A stretch of DNA of 64,000 nucleotides from Apostichopus japonicus (taxonomy: Eukaryota > Echinodermata > Holothuroidea > Aspidochirotida > Stichopodidae), in the NCBI RefSeq assembly GCF_037975245.1, contig NC_092565.1, positions 15,591,499 to 15,655,498 of the forward strand, read 5' to 3'. The notes below the pieces were generated by a model. It saw only the letters and a program-made list of their open reading frames with translations. It did no database searches and was not told the DNA's origin. A program made the position numbers and the translations under genes. This document shows positions 1 to 10,730 of the stretch, in pieces (the first letter of the stretch is position 1; every line of letters starts with the position of its first letter).

Positions 1-1581
1 GAGGTTGGTATAAGACAGACCAGGTCACTCATTTACTGCTTTCTTGGTTAAGGTTGTCGTTGGCATGCTCTTGTAGAGGTCAACAGTCAAATATTGAGTC
101 ATACGATTCAACCACCCATTAAATATTTTTTATTTTAACACTTATACTCTGCACATGAATTATAACAGTAAGAGAACAGAGCCAGGCACGTAGCCAAGGG
201 GGGGGGCAAAGGGGGCAGCCGCCCCCCCTTGAGCATATTTTTAAAAATTTTTTTTAATGTTTTTATGATATCCCTAGTATTTTCAAAAGAGAAAATGCTA
301 AGATGCAACTAACAAGGCCTGGGAAGTGCCATTTCCAGCGATCTGGGAGGCATTTTCAGCCAAAATTTTCTTGTACGCTTCGCGCCAACCATGGTGGCGC
401 TACGCTTAGATAGTTTGCAATGCCGAATCTACAGTTTCGCCCCTCCCTTGGCAAATTCCTGGCTACGCGCCTGAACAGAGCAGTGGTGAGATGAGGTAAA
501 CCTGCAATCCCCTCGATAGCTGCAATATTGCTGATATCATCTGATACAACTCCATGAAATTATTTGTCTAGGTTTACAATCGTTCCTTTGTTTTCAATTC
601 ATTTGAGTTACGAATAAATCCTTATTGTGCTGCAATGTACTCAGGTTAAGTTAAGTTATGTTATCTTAGCTGTAGAAACGGTGCGATCATGCCCTAGTAG
701 CTGTGTGAATCGTGTGAATCGAAACTAAGGGGATAGTTACACTAAATAGAGAAAGGACTCTCACTGTGTATGGCTATGTTTTGTTAATCTGTCTGTGGAC
801 AAGCACAAATGTATATTTCTACATTTAGTGCAAAAATGAGGGCAGACTTAAACGAGGCATTGAATATTCAACTAAAGGAATACTCTATTACAGTTATTTT
901 AACTGTAAGAATAAGTCCTTAAGAAAATGCAAATCTATGAAGAAAAAGAACCCATTTGCTTTGTATCTATCGGTCACAAACAAGTACATTTCCTATGGAT
1001 ATTTGTGAGTAGAGATGTGGATAGTTGGGTGTTTTATTTCAATTATGTATGAATATTCAATCAGTACGAATAAAAAAACTTACTTGGATTTGATCAGTCG
1101 GAAGTCCAACGAAAATGATTGATATCTGGCCATTGCCTGTATTGTAGTTGTTTCAATATATCAGCAACAAAATAATGTTCAGTTTTATACAGCTTTGTAA
1201 CAAGATAATATATGATGAGGACACTTCCATTTTTAAGGATTTAAGAAAAGTACGAGGTCTGAATGTTGACTATTAATATCCCAATCTTCATAATGATCAT
1301 CATGGTCATATGAGGTGGGGCTATGAACAGATTCAGCTTGGTATTAGAATTTGGGATGCTTGGTTGCCATGTCTCAATACTGGTCATGTATTATCGACAC
1401 TGCTAATTACAAAATGCGACAAAGAATAAAACGCTAAAAAAACAAAACATTCGTGGAAATTTGTGGAAAAGCAATTCCATGGTGAAAGACTTTAGATAAT
1501 TGGATTGTATAAACAGTGACTTTACAGAGTTTGGCGTATGCGTCTGCCCAACTTAGAAATGTTTTTTATGTTTCTAAACAG
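1..1581. other. intron or upstream sequence of the SH2 adaptor gene
   Basis: I see no convincing exon here. The next SH2 exon at 1582 begins in phase 0 at the residues just before the FLVR-type motif, so the exon carrying the start of the SH2 domain must lie upstream. I looked for its expected tryptophan-aromatic start and did not find it, so it is probably outside the window. The only structured item is the MITE at 183-473. Confidence 0.5.
183..473. mobile_element. non-autonomous hAT-type MITE with 8-bp target-site duplication
   Basis: The ends are inverted repeats: CAGGCACGTAGCCA at 183-196 and the complement of CAGGCGCGTAGCCA at 460-473, 13 of 14 matching. The element is flanked directly on both sides by AACAGAGC, at 175-182 and 474-481. 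An 8-bp duplication and CAGG-type ends are the signature of the hAT superfamily. The 291-bp body has a G-run and C-run near the left end that could pair, and has no ORF, so it is non-autonomous. The intact duplication suggests a fairly recent insertion. Confidence 0.85.
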
Positions 1582-1731
1582 GAAGGGACATTTGTGGTCA
1601 GAAGCAGCACCAAGAATCAAGCTTTTCCTTACACCTTGCAACTGTTTTACAAGGGCAAGATACGAAATCTACAAATTGGAATCAGAGAGGATAAGAAATA
1701 TGCCCTAGGAGCAATGAAGGAAGGTGAAACG
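1582..1731 (+). CDS. exon: phosphotyrosine-binding part of the SH2 domain
   Basis: This exon is 150 bp with phase 0 at both ends. The acceptor is tttctaaacag and the donor is gtatgt. It encodes 50 residues from EGTFVVRSS to MKEGET. The open frame upstream back to 1516 is intron read-through. Confidence 0.8.
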
Positions 1732-2258
1732 GTATGTACATCAGAGTAGCAGCATAAAGGGTTTCTTAAGCTTATAAAATACTTGTACCAACAGTACCAT
1801 ACATCAAAGGGAAAAGAAAAGTGAAACGGTTATGTCAAGCATATTAAAGGTAAGGTGCCCGCCACGATTTATGGGCCAGCTGCCAGGTCTCATTAACCGC
1901 TGTCAGACTTAAAGTGTAACCGGTATTCTCCCGGATTCCATGTGTTGTCCAAGGATCATTACAGGTGTCAGAGAGTTACCCGAATTTGTAAAAAGGCTCT
2001 GGATAATTTACATGTATGTTACACAAATAGCTTGTAAACAAAATGACTCAAAGTTTACACAGGATGGATTTAGTACTAGGTAGAAGAAGACAACTACTGT
2101 TTTTTCACATTGAACATTTCAAATATATTCTGATCTTCTCCTGTTACCAGAGATTCGCCAGTGTTCGAGAGCTCATTGATTATCACAGAACACATGATGT
2201 TGTTTTGGCAAACAGTGAAGGCAGGACATGTTTAATAAGACCAGTTCTGATATCCTAA
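1582..2258 (+). CDS. SH2 adaptor protein, SLP-76/BLNK family, 3' partial (two exons)
   Basis: Joining 1582-1731 and 2151-2258, both in phase 0, gives 85 residues that cover most of an SH2 domain and end the protein. Visible hallmarks are EGTFVVRSS, the FLVR-type segment whose arginine binds phosphotyrosine, then PYTLQLFYKGKIRNLQI for the central strands, KYALG, and FASVRELIDYH, the conserved helix and DY segment. The order and wording match the C-terminal SH2 domain of LCP2 (SLP-76), BLNK and CLNK, where the domain also ends the protein. Those proteins link tyrosine kinases to phospholipase C and Vav in immune-receptor signalling. The N-terminal part of the domain and the rest of the protein are not visible. 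Another single-SH2 adaptor cannot be fully excluded. The stop follows RPVLIS. An AATAAA 54 bases after the stop could end the transcript. Confidence 0.75.
2151..2258 (+). CDS. exon: SH2 C-terminal helix and stop
   Basis: The acceptor is ctgttaccag and translation starts in phase 0 with RFASVRELIDYH. It encodes 35 residues and the TAA stop. A gtgagt six bases after the stop, at 2265, could be a donor for an intron in the 3' untranslated region, with a possible acceptor gtctttcag ending at 3439. Confidence 0.75.
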   Translation, partial: RFASVRELIDYHRTHDVVLANSEGRTCLIRPVLIS

Positions 2259-2311
2259 AAGTGGGTGAGTGAAAATACTCTAAGATTTGGTATATTTTAA
2301 TGATTATGTTT

Positions 2312-2317
2312 AATAAA
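2312..2317 (+). promoter_or_regulatory. candidate polyadenylation signal for the SH2 gene
   Basis: This is a canonical AATAAA on the coding strand, 54 bases after the stop codon. Such hexamers are common in AT-rich DNA, and a second one at 4700-4705 would fit a longer spliced 3' end. Confidence 0.35.
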
Positions 2318-2938
2318 ATATTTAAGATTATAAGCATTACATCTTTAAGTGATATATTACTTTTAATAATACAGAGGTAACAAGTCTACCATAAAGTATT
2401 CATAGGTAATTCTAATTTGATTAAAGGTAAGTAGTGATGCATAGATGATGATGACAGTTATCACGTATCTTGTGGAAAATGTTTGGAAATGTGAAGCTGT
2501 ACCAAGAAACTAGCAAGAGCTGTGAAGTTTATAGATTGATTAGGGAAGGTCTTCTCAGCATGATGGAGAGTTGTCATAAACACCAAAGTTTGGATACATA
2601 AACAACTTGATTGTAACCTGCAACTTTTACAATTCATGTTTGTCTGACGCAACATAAGTATGCCTCATTCTGTACAATTCCTTTACATCAGTAAATCATG
2701 AACTTTGATCGGGCAGTATAAACAACTTTAGGAACAGCACAGAAGTATTTGATAATAATATCCCAGTCAGTTTTCTGGTGTTGCTTTGCTTATATATTTA
2801 TACATAAAACTTAAAAACACTCATTTGGGTTGTATTCAATGGTTTGTGATACTTGGTATGTTTCTGTGGGATCGAAGTGATAAGGAGTTTAAAATTTAAT
2901 GAATTATAATCACTTGTAAACATGTTTTCCTGAAGAAA

Positions 2939-3085
2939 GCATATTATGCAAGAGCATCTTATACCTGCAGCCCTAACCACTGTCTGCCCCTGTGAAATTT
3001 TAGCATCAGAACAACAACCATATCATGCTAGAGCATCCTGTACCTGCAGCCCTAACAATATGACCTGTGTAATTTATTCAGAACA
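2939..3085. repeat. two-copy tandem duplication, about 79 bp
   Basis: Two diverged units each contain a segment reading approximately AGAGCATC(T/C)T(A/G)TACC followed by TGCAGCCCTAAC, at about 2941 and 3020. Confidence 0.6.
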
Positions 3086-3177
3086 AAAAAAAGGTGCAAT
3101 TTAGTCAAAAAAAGTTGATCTAACTTCGTAACACAAGGACCTGTGGCTTCTGAAGGTAGGGGATTGGTAACAGGGAA

Positions 3178-3278
3178 GGACTGGCTCTGACTAGTACCCC
3201 TGGTAAAGAAATGGTTAAAAAGAACTGCTGCCAGGTTAAGGGCTGGTTATGACTGGTACCCCTGGCAATGAAATGGGC
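3178..3278. repeat. short diverged duplication
   Basis: Two stretches of about 37 bp, at 3180-3215 and 3241-3277, share GGACTGG/GGCTGG, TGACT(A/G)GTACCCCTGG and a closing GAAATGG. They are separated by about 25 bp. Confidence 0.5.
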
Positions 3279-4104
3279 GTTACAAGGGTAGGTTCTGTAT
3301 AGCTTAATAATAAAAGTCTTAGTTTTTGGCAACTCCTAAAAAAAAATTAATATTATAAAAATAAATGCACATTCCTTTCTCAGATATTTCCTATTTGCAA
3401 ATTTTACTTCTTTATGTCTGCGATTTGTTTGTCTTTCAGGATGTCGGAAGTAAATCTGAGGAATGACTAATCCTGGTAAATCAAACTACCAGCTTGCTGA
3501 TCGTTGTGAGAGATGATATAAGCAATAATCAATGCAGTTGCCGTGGTGATATAAAGAGATCATACATTCCATGAATACCTGAAAACGTTTTGATTCAAGT
3601 GCATATTACCCTGTGTTGTGTCTCATTATTTGATTGGTAACAAGAGGCAGGAGGGATTATCCACCTATCACAGGAGTTTTGTTGTCATGGAAGGTATGGA
3701 TCAACTGAGGAAGTGTGTTGAAGTTGTGGCTGTTGAACTTAAAAATGGCATTCTTCAGATTCTTTAAATTCTTCATTTCTTCTCATTGCCAGCTTTTGTT
3801 ACATTGCATTATTGGACAAACAAATTGTATCGCATATGAATAATTTTAAACATCACAGTACCAATCAAGAGATCAAAATCAGCTCTGTGCAAAGCAGTAC
3901 AAATTTGCAGTTTTGTAAATTCTGTGTTAGAACAATGTGATGGGTTCTGCTTGATATAATTGTGTGACTTCAAGAGACTCAGTTTTTAGAGACTCCAACA
4001 GTGTTTGCTCAGCTTTGGTGTTCTGTCAGTGATATTTTGTATCGTTAGAGTCAGTGGTTCTTTAAACATATAGTATTTTTGAGGAATGTCATGACTTGAT
4101 GAAT

Positions 4105-4605
4105 TTATCAATGAGGAACCAGAGTATTAACTGTATGTCCAAGAATCATGACTACTCCATAACTGTCATGAATGTTTATTTGCAATGAGTAACCAGAGTA
4201 TTAATTATACATAATTAATGCCTTTCAATGCCGGTGCCTTTCAGTCATAAAGTCCCCGGTATGAGTCACTCCCAGATTAATGTATGTCGTCCAGTTACAG
4301 AGTTGTTGACAATTAACAACTCATAATCATGGACGTTAAATATGAATGTAAGAGACTGACTTCGGTCAGCTTGCCGCTTTGATAAGCCAATGAGGCTTCT
4401 TCGAGTTCCTGCTTTCAGGAGGATCTAATATACATATGTCCAAGAATCATGACTATTCAATGGCTCATGAATATTCATAGCTAATAAACAGTGTCTTGAC
4501 TAATTGTGATTTTATCAATGAGTATCCTGAGTGTTACATGTTTGTCGAAGAATATCATGACTGCTCATAGCTTGCCAGTGACTGTAATGATTATTCATAG
4601 TTTGA
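4105..4605. repeat. three diverged tandem units interrupted by an insertion
   Basis: Units starting near 4111, 4181 and 4513 share the order (T/G)CAATGAG(G/T)A then CC(A/T)GAGT(A/G)TTA, followed by a TGT(C/T)(C/G)(A/C)AGAAT and ATGACT block with ATGA(A/T)T(A/G)TT. The middle unit is split by about 220 bp of unrelated sequence. Confidence 0.55.
4211..4433. mobile_element. candidate short insertion inside a tandem repeat unit
   Basis: In the first repeat unit AGAGTATTAACTG runs straight into TATGTCCAAGAATCATG. In the second the same two blocks are separated by this segment, bordered by TTATAC and ATATAC, which may be remnants of a target duplication. I see no terminal inverted repeat, tRNA-like boxes or ORF, so the class is unknown. 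Confidence 0.35.
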
Positions 4606-6450
4606 ATTTTTAAAAGGATCATTTCTTGAACAAAATTCCATTCTTTTAAGATTTTACTCTTATGAAGGAACAAATTCGGAGCAAAGATTTTAGAATATTT
4701 AATAAAGACTCTGGTGATTCCATTCCAGTATCAGACAGAAAGAAGCAGCGATGGGCCATTACTGGAAGTATTAATGGCAAGGTTAGGCTGCTAGCTTTGA
4801 ATATAAATGTCTGTTTTTAATTGAGGGGAAATGGAGGGATTGCAGGTTGTTTTAAAAATCTACTTATTTGTAAAAACATTGTATATAAGAGAAGCTTGCC
4901 AAATGTGGTGATTCTATAATTATGCAAATATAGTCAAATGAATTGGACATGAATATGCAGCTATATATGTGCAGCTAGTTTAAGACTGATTTCCATTGGG
5001 CACATTACTTTCACAGTCATAAAATATTTTTTGGGGTTATCTTTTACATTTTATCTCTAAGGAACAGTACAACTAGACAGTTCCACAGTTAACCACTGAT
5101 AAATCAAACAGTAATACTACCATGATCTCAGTCTAAGTCACTGATTTAATGGTTTTGCTGAAAGTTTGAATCTCAAATATGTTTAACAGATATCTCATAT
5201 TTAGCTGTCTCATTTAATCATTGCCTGTTAATTTTGTTACGGACAAAGGTTGCCTAAACTGGTTATTCTCTACTATATTGCTGAAAGAAAGGATTTAGAG
5301 CATTCCTTAACTCTGTGATTGGTTCTACTAAATAAGGATATCTTCCCCAGTTTCCATCTTGGGCAACATCCACAAATGTTTAGTGTATTTAAAATTTTAA
5401 ATATTAACGTTTGTGTGGCATAGGGTCGAGTCAGCTTGTTATTGTAATCTATGTAATAAATCATAACATGAATATGCTAATTCTGGTGCTAACTGGTATG
5501 TTATGTTTAATTAACTTTCTAAGATATTGCAACATTATTGTAAGTGTGTTTGAAAGTATCTGAATATTCGTCAGTCTTCCTTCACCTTTAACTTCCTTCT
5601 ATGGTAATATTATCAAACCTGGAAGGCAGTTAAAGATGCTTAGCAGCTACATGTTCATTTGGGAGGGTTGGAATGGGGTATTTACTGTACACCTCGTCGA
5701 CGTGTGAAGTGGCTATCCAACAGTTTAATTTGGCTGTTTTGAAATATTTGGAAGGCCTCTTCAGATGGGGGGGGGGGGAACGTGGATTTCTAATATAAAG
5801 ATGATTTAAATTAAATCGTTGATCAGAAGACTTAGATATGACAGTATAATACTGATATCCAAATTTGTTATTAAGTGTTTGATGCAATATATCATATCTC
5901 AAAAATAATTATCAGAAATTTTGTACATTTGGCAGGAAAATGTTGAAGATTAATTTGCCCAGATTCACAGTAAACATCTCAACATACAACTTGTATGCAA
6001 CTGTTCCTCATTATTTTTTAACCTTTTTTTGCTCTTTCACCCACAAAGTGTATGAAATAGAAAGTTATCGACCTACATGAGAATTTGATGTAGAGCTTTG
6101 GTATGTGTAAAGCTGAGATACAGACAAAAGGCCAGAGAAGGTGAAGGAAGGAGGTGAGGGGTTGAGGGATAGCTTCTGTGGTGTCACCTGTTTACTTCTG
6201 AAACTATTGTTCTATGCATTTTCGTTGCTCAAAGCATTTTCAGTCTTATTTTTATCGAAAAATTACGTACAGGCCACTGAATGAAATTTGAAGAGAATTA
6301 CAAAGCTTTTTTGTTTTAGGCACAATTTTCAGTCAATTTGGAAGAAATATGAGATGGAAAGAATCAACTTTTAACTATTTCTGTTCACATTATTTGTGTT
6401 TCGAGTTAACATTGACGATTAAAACCTATGGATATCCTATTCTATTGCTG

Positions 6451-6516
6451 TAGCTATTGTATGTAAAGCTATGTAGCTATTGTGTATAAAGCTATGTAGC
6501 TATTGTTGTAGCTATC
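6451..6516. repeat. short tandem repeat, about 24-bp unit
   Basis: TAGCTATTGT followed by (A/G)T(G/A)TAAAGCTATG is repeated about two and a half times. Confidence 0.7.
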
Positions 6517-9129
6517 TTTGTGTATTCAACTCGTCTTCAACCGACAACATACTTTTAGCTGTAGCATTGTGAATTCAACTGTGTTCCCAACAGTTATCCT
6601 TTTCTTTAGGTACAGCCACTAACAATTGCGCCTCATAATTAAGTGAACTGACCATTTTATTTCCCAAGGCAGCCAAAGGACTTTCTGTCAGAGCCAAAGG
6701 TTATCTTGCCACTCTCTCTGCTCACAGACAGATTGGACAAAATGTTTTACCCATAAAGTCCACTGCTTTGTAGGATTGACAGGTGACTTAGTTGTGGGTT
6801 AGTTCATAACTCTCTGACAATTAAATCAGACGATAAGAACAAAAGAAAACATGAAATTGTTTAGGTTAAAGGTCTAAAATATATTCATATCTGATGTTGA
6901 TTTCATTTAGAGCATTCTACAATTATACCAGAACATTACTATTGCACAAAGATAGCTGAACCAGAGACCAACTCTCAGACAGAGAGACTTGACATATGTG
7001 GAGTTTCTTAATATCAGCAAGAATACACAGATTGACCATCAGTCCTGTGCTGGACAACACAGAAACAGTTCTATACTAGATTGATTGGCTATTAATGACA
7101 TATAGATTTACATTTTCACATCAATGTGACTTTTTTTTTCCCATTCTTATGTTCCAACTACTATTTAGACCAGTGACAACTGTCTTTGTAACAGTTTAGA
7201 TTCTGTGATGATAAATTGTACCCTAAAGCACTGTATAATGTAGTAAATGATGTTTTTTTTTTTATAAGTAAACCCCTTGGAGTAAGGTACACAACACCTG
7301 CTTTATAGCTTGCTAGCACAACATTTACGACTAACATACCTTTTACAGTACTTGCAATAGCAGCTATGGCATTTCTATATAGCAAGCCAACATCATTTTC
7401 ACAGCAGGATATACAGTAAGGTGACCATAGTTTTTCAAGGAATCTGTGGTCATGAAATGCATGTTTTAAGGTATTTCTCATTCATTTTTCAAGGATATTA
7501 ATGGTCAAATGCCAAACTTGAAAAGATTGTTAAGTATTTTCTCCAAAACACCTTAAAGTTACCTCATTATTCATCAGTAAGTGCAAAAAGATATTTTCAT
7601 GTGAATTTGAAATTATTGAAGGATCTCGATATGCCTTTATCCCTGAATCATGAATGAGCAGAAACTTCGTAGTTGTAACATATATTACAGCTTACGATAG
7701 ATCTGTTTCTTTTGAAAGGAATGTCAAACAGGTGAATTTTGAAAATATTTAGGAATCTTTACAAACTTGTTGATATTCTCAGGACAGAACACAATATCTG
7801 GGGACACTTTTAATCCATCCGTGGACTGTCTCCAGAAATCGGGGAGGTCTGGTCACCTTTGGGCATTGCCCATAGCAAGTCAATAGCATATCCATAGCAA
7901 GTATTATCCAAATATCCATAGCAAAACTACACTACATTGATTGCGAGCCAACTGTCTGTCCATAGCATATGTGTAGTTTTTCTCCTTTTTACCCCAGAAA
8001 TTTACTCCACACAAAACATTGATAATTATTTATCTTACATGCTATGTCTATTGCATATTTCAACATCATTTGCTTGGCAAAAGTGCTAATAGCACTACTC
8101 ACTTTATATTTTAGACTACATGTAAACCTGACCATAGTCTGCCTAAGATAGTCAAAATCAATTTGTTACAATCATCACGTGAGTCTCAAGCCTCACAATA
8201 ATATTTTGAGATGTTTGCCATTACTTATGTCGGTATCAAATGATACCAATTGGTACAACTGGGATAATACTAAAGCTACAATAGTGCTACTAATAATGAT
8301 TAGATACATTTCCATTCAAGTTCAACTGTAAAACATACTAACAGATTTGACCTCTCACACATTTATGATTCATATTTTAGATTAAATTAATTATAAACCT
8401 CTTGACAGGGTGCACAGGGGATACTGCAATGTGACATAAATTTATATAAGTTTATAACAGCTCATCGGCAGATCAATGGAAAGATTTGTAGTAAGATGTG
8501 TACAGGTCATCTTAGGCATTGCAAAAAGTCTCTTATTGTAATATTTTGTACGCTAAACAAGCAATGATTTTGAGAGAAGCTACGTTTTTCAGTAAATACC
8601 TTTCCCTATAAAACCGAATGCAAATCTCTAATAAAACCTTTTCTGAAAAGGTGAAGAAATGTAAAATTTACCATTTTTAATTGCAACAATAACCTGGTAT
8701 GCCACAGGGTACTCCTACTAGCATTTGCATACTTCTAATAGACAATTAAGTGTAGTACCAAATATTAATTTACAATCAATGAAAAATAATTTAAAAAGAT
8801 ATAAAACATAACTGTCAAGGTGAATATTGTGCTTGTATTTAATTTGTGTCTTTCTTTGCTGTACATTGACATAATTACTCTTCCAATGTGGCTACCATCT
8901 AAAAATATAATAAAGTATTAAAATTCTGGTTACTTTGGGAAGAAATTGAGCGTTCAAACAAACCCTGACGACACATTCAATTCTTTCTACATGATTCAAT
9001 CTTTTAACATATTTTTTTGTGTTCATTGTAACTAAAATGATGTATTAAATTCTTTAAACATATCATGCTGTTCCACCATTGGGTAGTAAAGCAATTGTCA
9101 CCCTACTGAATACACCCTTTCACTGCTAA

Positions 9130-9402
9130 TATGATCTCCCCTTCACCCCATTGTTAAACACTGCTATCCCCCACCCCACCCCCCATCAACTGCTCCCCCA
9201 ACATACTACTACTACTGCCCCAAACACTTTACCAAAATTCCCCCTCCTTACAAACTATATTCCACTCTTTCAACACCTAAGACACTTTACCAAGCTTATG
9301 CACCTTCACACCCCAATCACACCCCTCATCCTCCAGCCAATCACATTTTTACCTCACACATCACAACCCCAAACCCCCACCCAATCACATTTTTAACTCA
9401 CA
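9130..9402. repeat. C/A-rich low-complexity tract with an internal duplication
   Basis: The tract is almost free of G. It contains two copies of CCAATCACATTTTTA followed by CTCACACATC, near 9338 and 9380. The 81-codon ORF across it is rich in proline, threonine and histidine because of base composition and is not a gene. Confidence 0.7.
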
Positions 9403-10443
9403 CATCGTGAAGAAAACAGGCTTGACGTAATCATTCTCTGCATGATAAAACTCATGAACAGCATTTAGAAAGGAATCACACAACTACAGCCATATTCTTT
9501 AAATATTTTGAAATGTCTGTAGTGACAATTTCTTAAAACTGACACTTTTCTGTCCTCCCATGTCAAGTTTCAACTCAGTCATACTGACACCAGTTCATAA
9601 CCTGTCACTTACTAGAAACAGGATATTCGTACTGTCCTTGCAAATACGTTCAAGTGGGACATGAAGTATAGTATTCAGAAAATTGCCCCAAATGGGGATA
9701 ACTCATGCATTCAACACCGATGAGAGCTACACTTACTTACCTTCTATTTATTTCATCCCGTAACAACACTCTTGTTTCACAAATATTGACAAATCCAATA
9801 AAAAGATACTTTGCATCAACTGAGGTTTACTGCGGTCAAAGGTTATCCAATTTTTTTTTTAAAAACTGCTTAAAACAGCATGTTAAGTAATATTCACTTC
9901 TGAATCCAAGTATACCATACATGTCAGTAAGACTGAATACAAAAACCTGGAATTTTCATTCCACAAGGTTTGAGGAAATTGAGGCCATGCCTTGGAAAAT
10001 TAATTCTATTAGTAAGTAATTAAAATGAAATTTACAATGAAGACTACGAGAAAGTATGCTACAGAACTCTAAATAGATTTTTTTTAAAACTTCAAAAGAA
10101 AACTGATCGGGAAAGAACAATGAAAGACATGTCGGGAAATTTATTTCAACAAATTAACCCTGACATGAAATTTCAAATGAACCCTTCTGAGAAAGAGATA
10201 CTGGCCAAAAGAGTAAGAGAAAAAAAGGTTAAAGTATCTAGTGAATGGATGTAGCAAATAAATAACTACATAGGGACTAGAAAGTACCATGAGGTGACGA
10301 TTAAATCCACTTTGAGCTTTAAGTAGCGAGGATAAGGGAAGGATAGATATATATGCTGACAGGCAAACAAACTGAAGAAGACTGAAATAATTCTTTTTAC
10401 TATTTCTGAACTTTTCTCACAAATGATTGACTTTTCCACTTAT

Positions 10444-10730
10444 TTATGCATCCTCTTGGTTATTGTTTAAACAGTTGAACGATAACTTCCATCGATTACC
10501 CTGGTGGACCCTCAGACTCAACCACTCCTTCTTTCTTGGCAGTTGTACCAAATCTTCTTCCGATCCACTCTCACACTGGTTGGCCAATCTGCCAGGATCA
10601 CTGTTTCTACCAGCCAGTTGGGTACCCTTGGCCCTCTGGATTGGTGGTGTATATGTGGCTGGATCACTGAATGTCCCCGTGCCATCTTTGTGCGAATCAG
10701 AAGGGGCAGTGCTCACACTGTACTCGGAAG
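10444..10730 (-). CDS. CCDC142: CCDC142 terminal coding exon 9
   Basis: The exon is 287 bp with acceptor ctttgtttag and a TAA stop at 10446-10444. A probably disordered serine/threonine/proline stretch is followed by the conserved tail EWLSLRVHQGNRWKLSFNCL. The two plus-strand ORFs over this interval are shadows of it. Confidence 0.9.

Larger units (their letters stand above)
2318..10443. other. downstream/intergenic region without recognisable genes
   Basis: Only scattered ORFs of 60-106 codons occur, none with recognisable domains or supporting splice structure. It holds short tandem duplications near 2.9-3.3 kb, 4.1-4.6 kb and 6.45 kb and a C-rich tract at 9.13-9.40 kb. The part just below 10443 is probably the 3' untranslated region of the minus-strand CCDC142 gene, with a possible polyadenylation hexamer (TTTATT on this strand) at 10140-10145. 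Confidence 0.6.

Noticed and set aside
9151..9396. 81-codon plus ORF rich in Pro, Thr and His
   Set aside because: It follows from a G-poor C/A-rich tract. There is no domain and no splice context.
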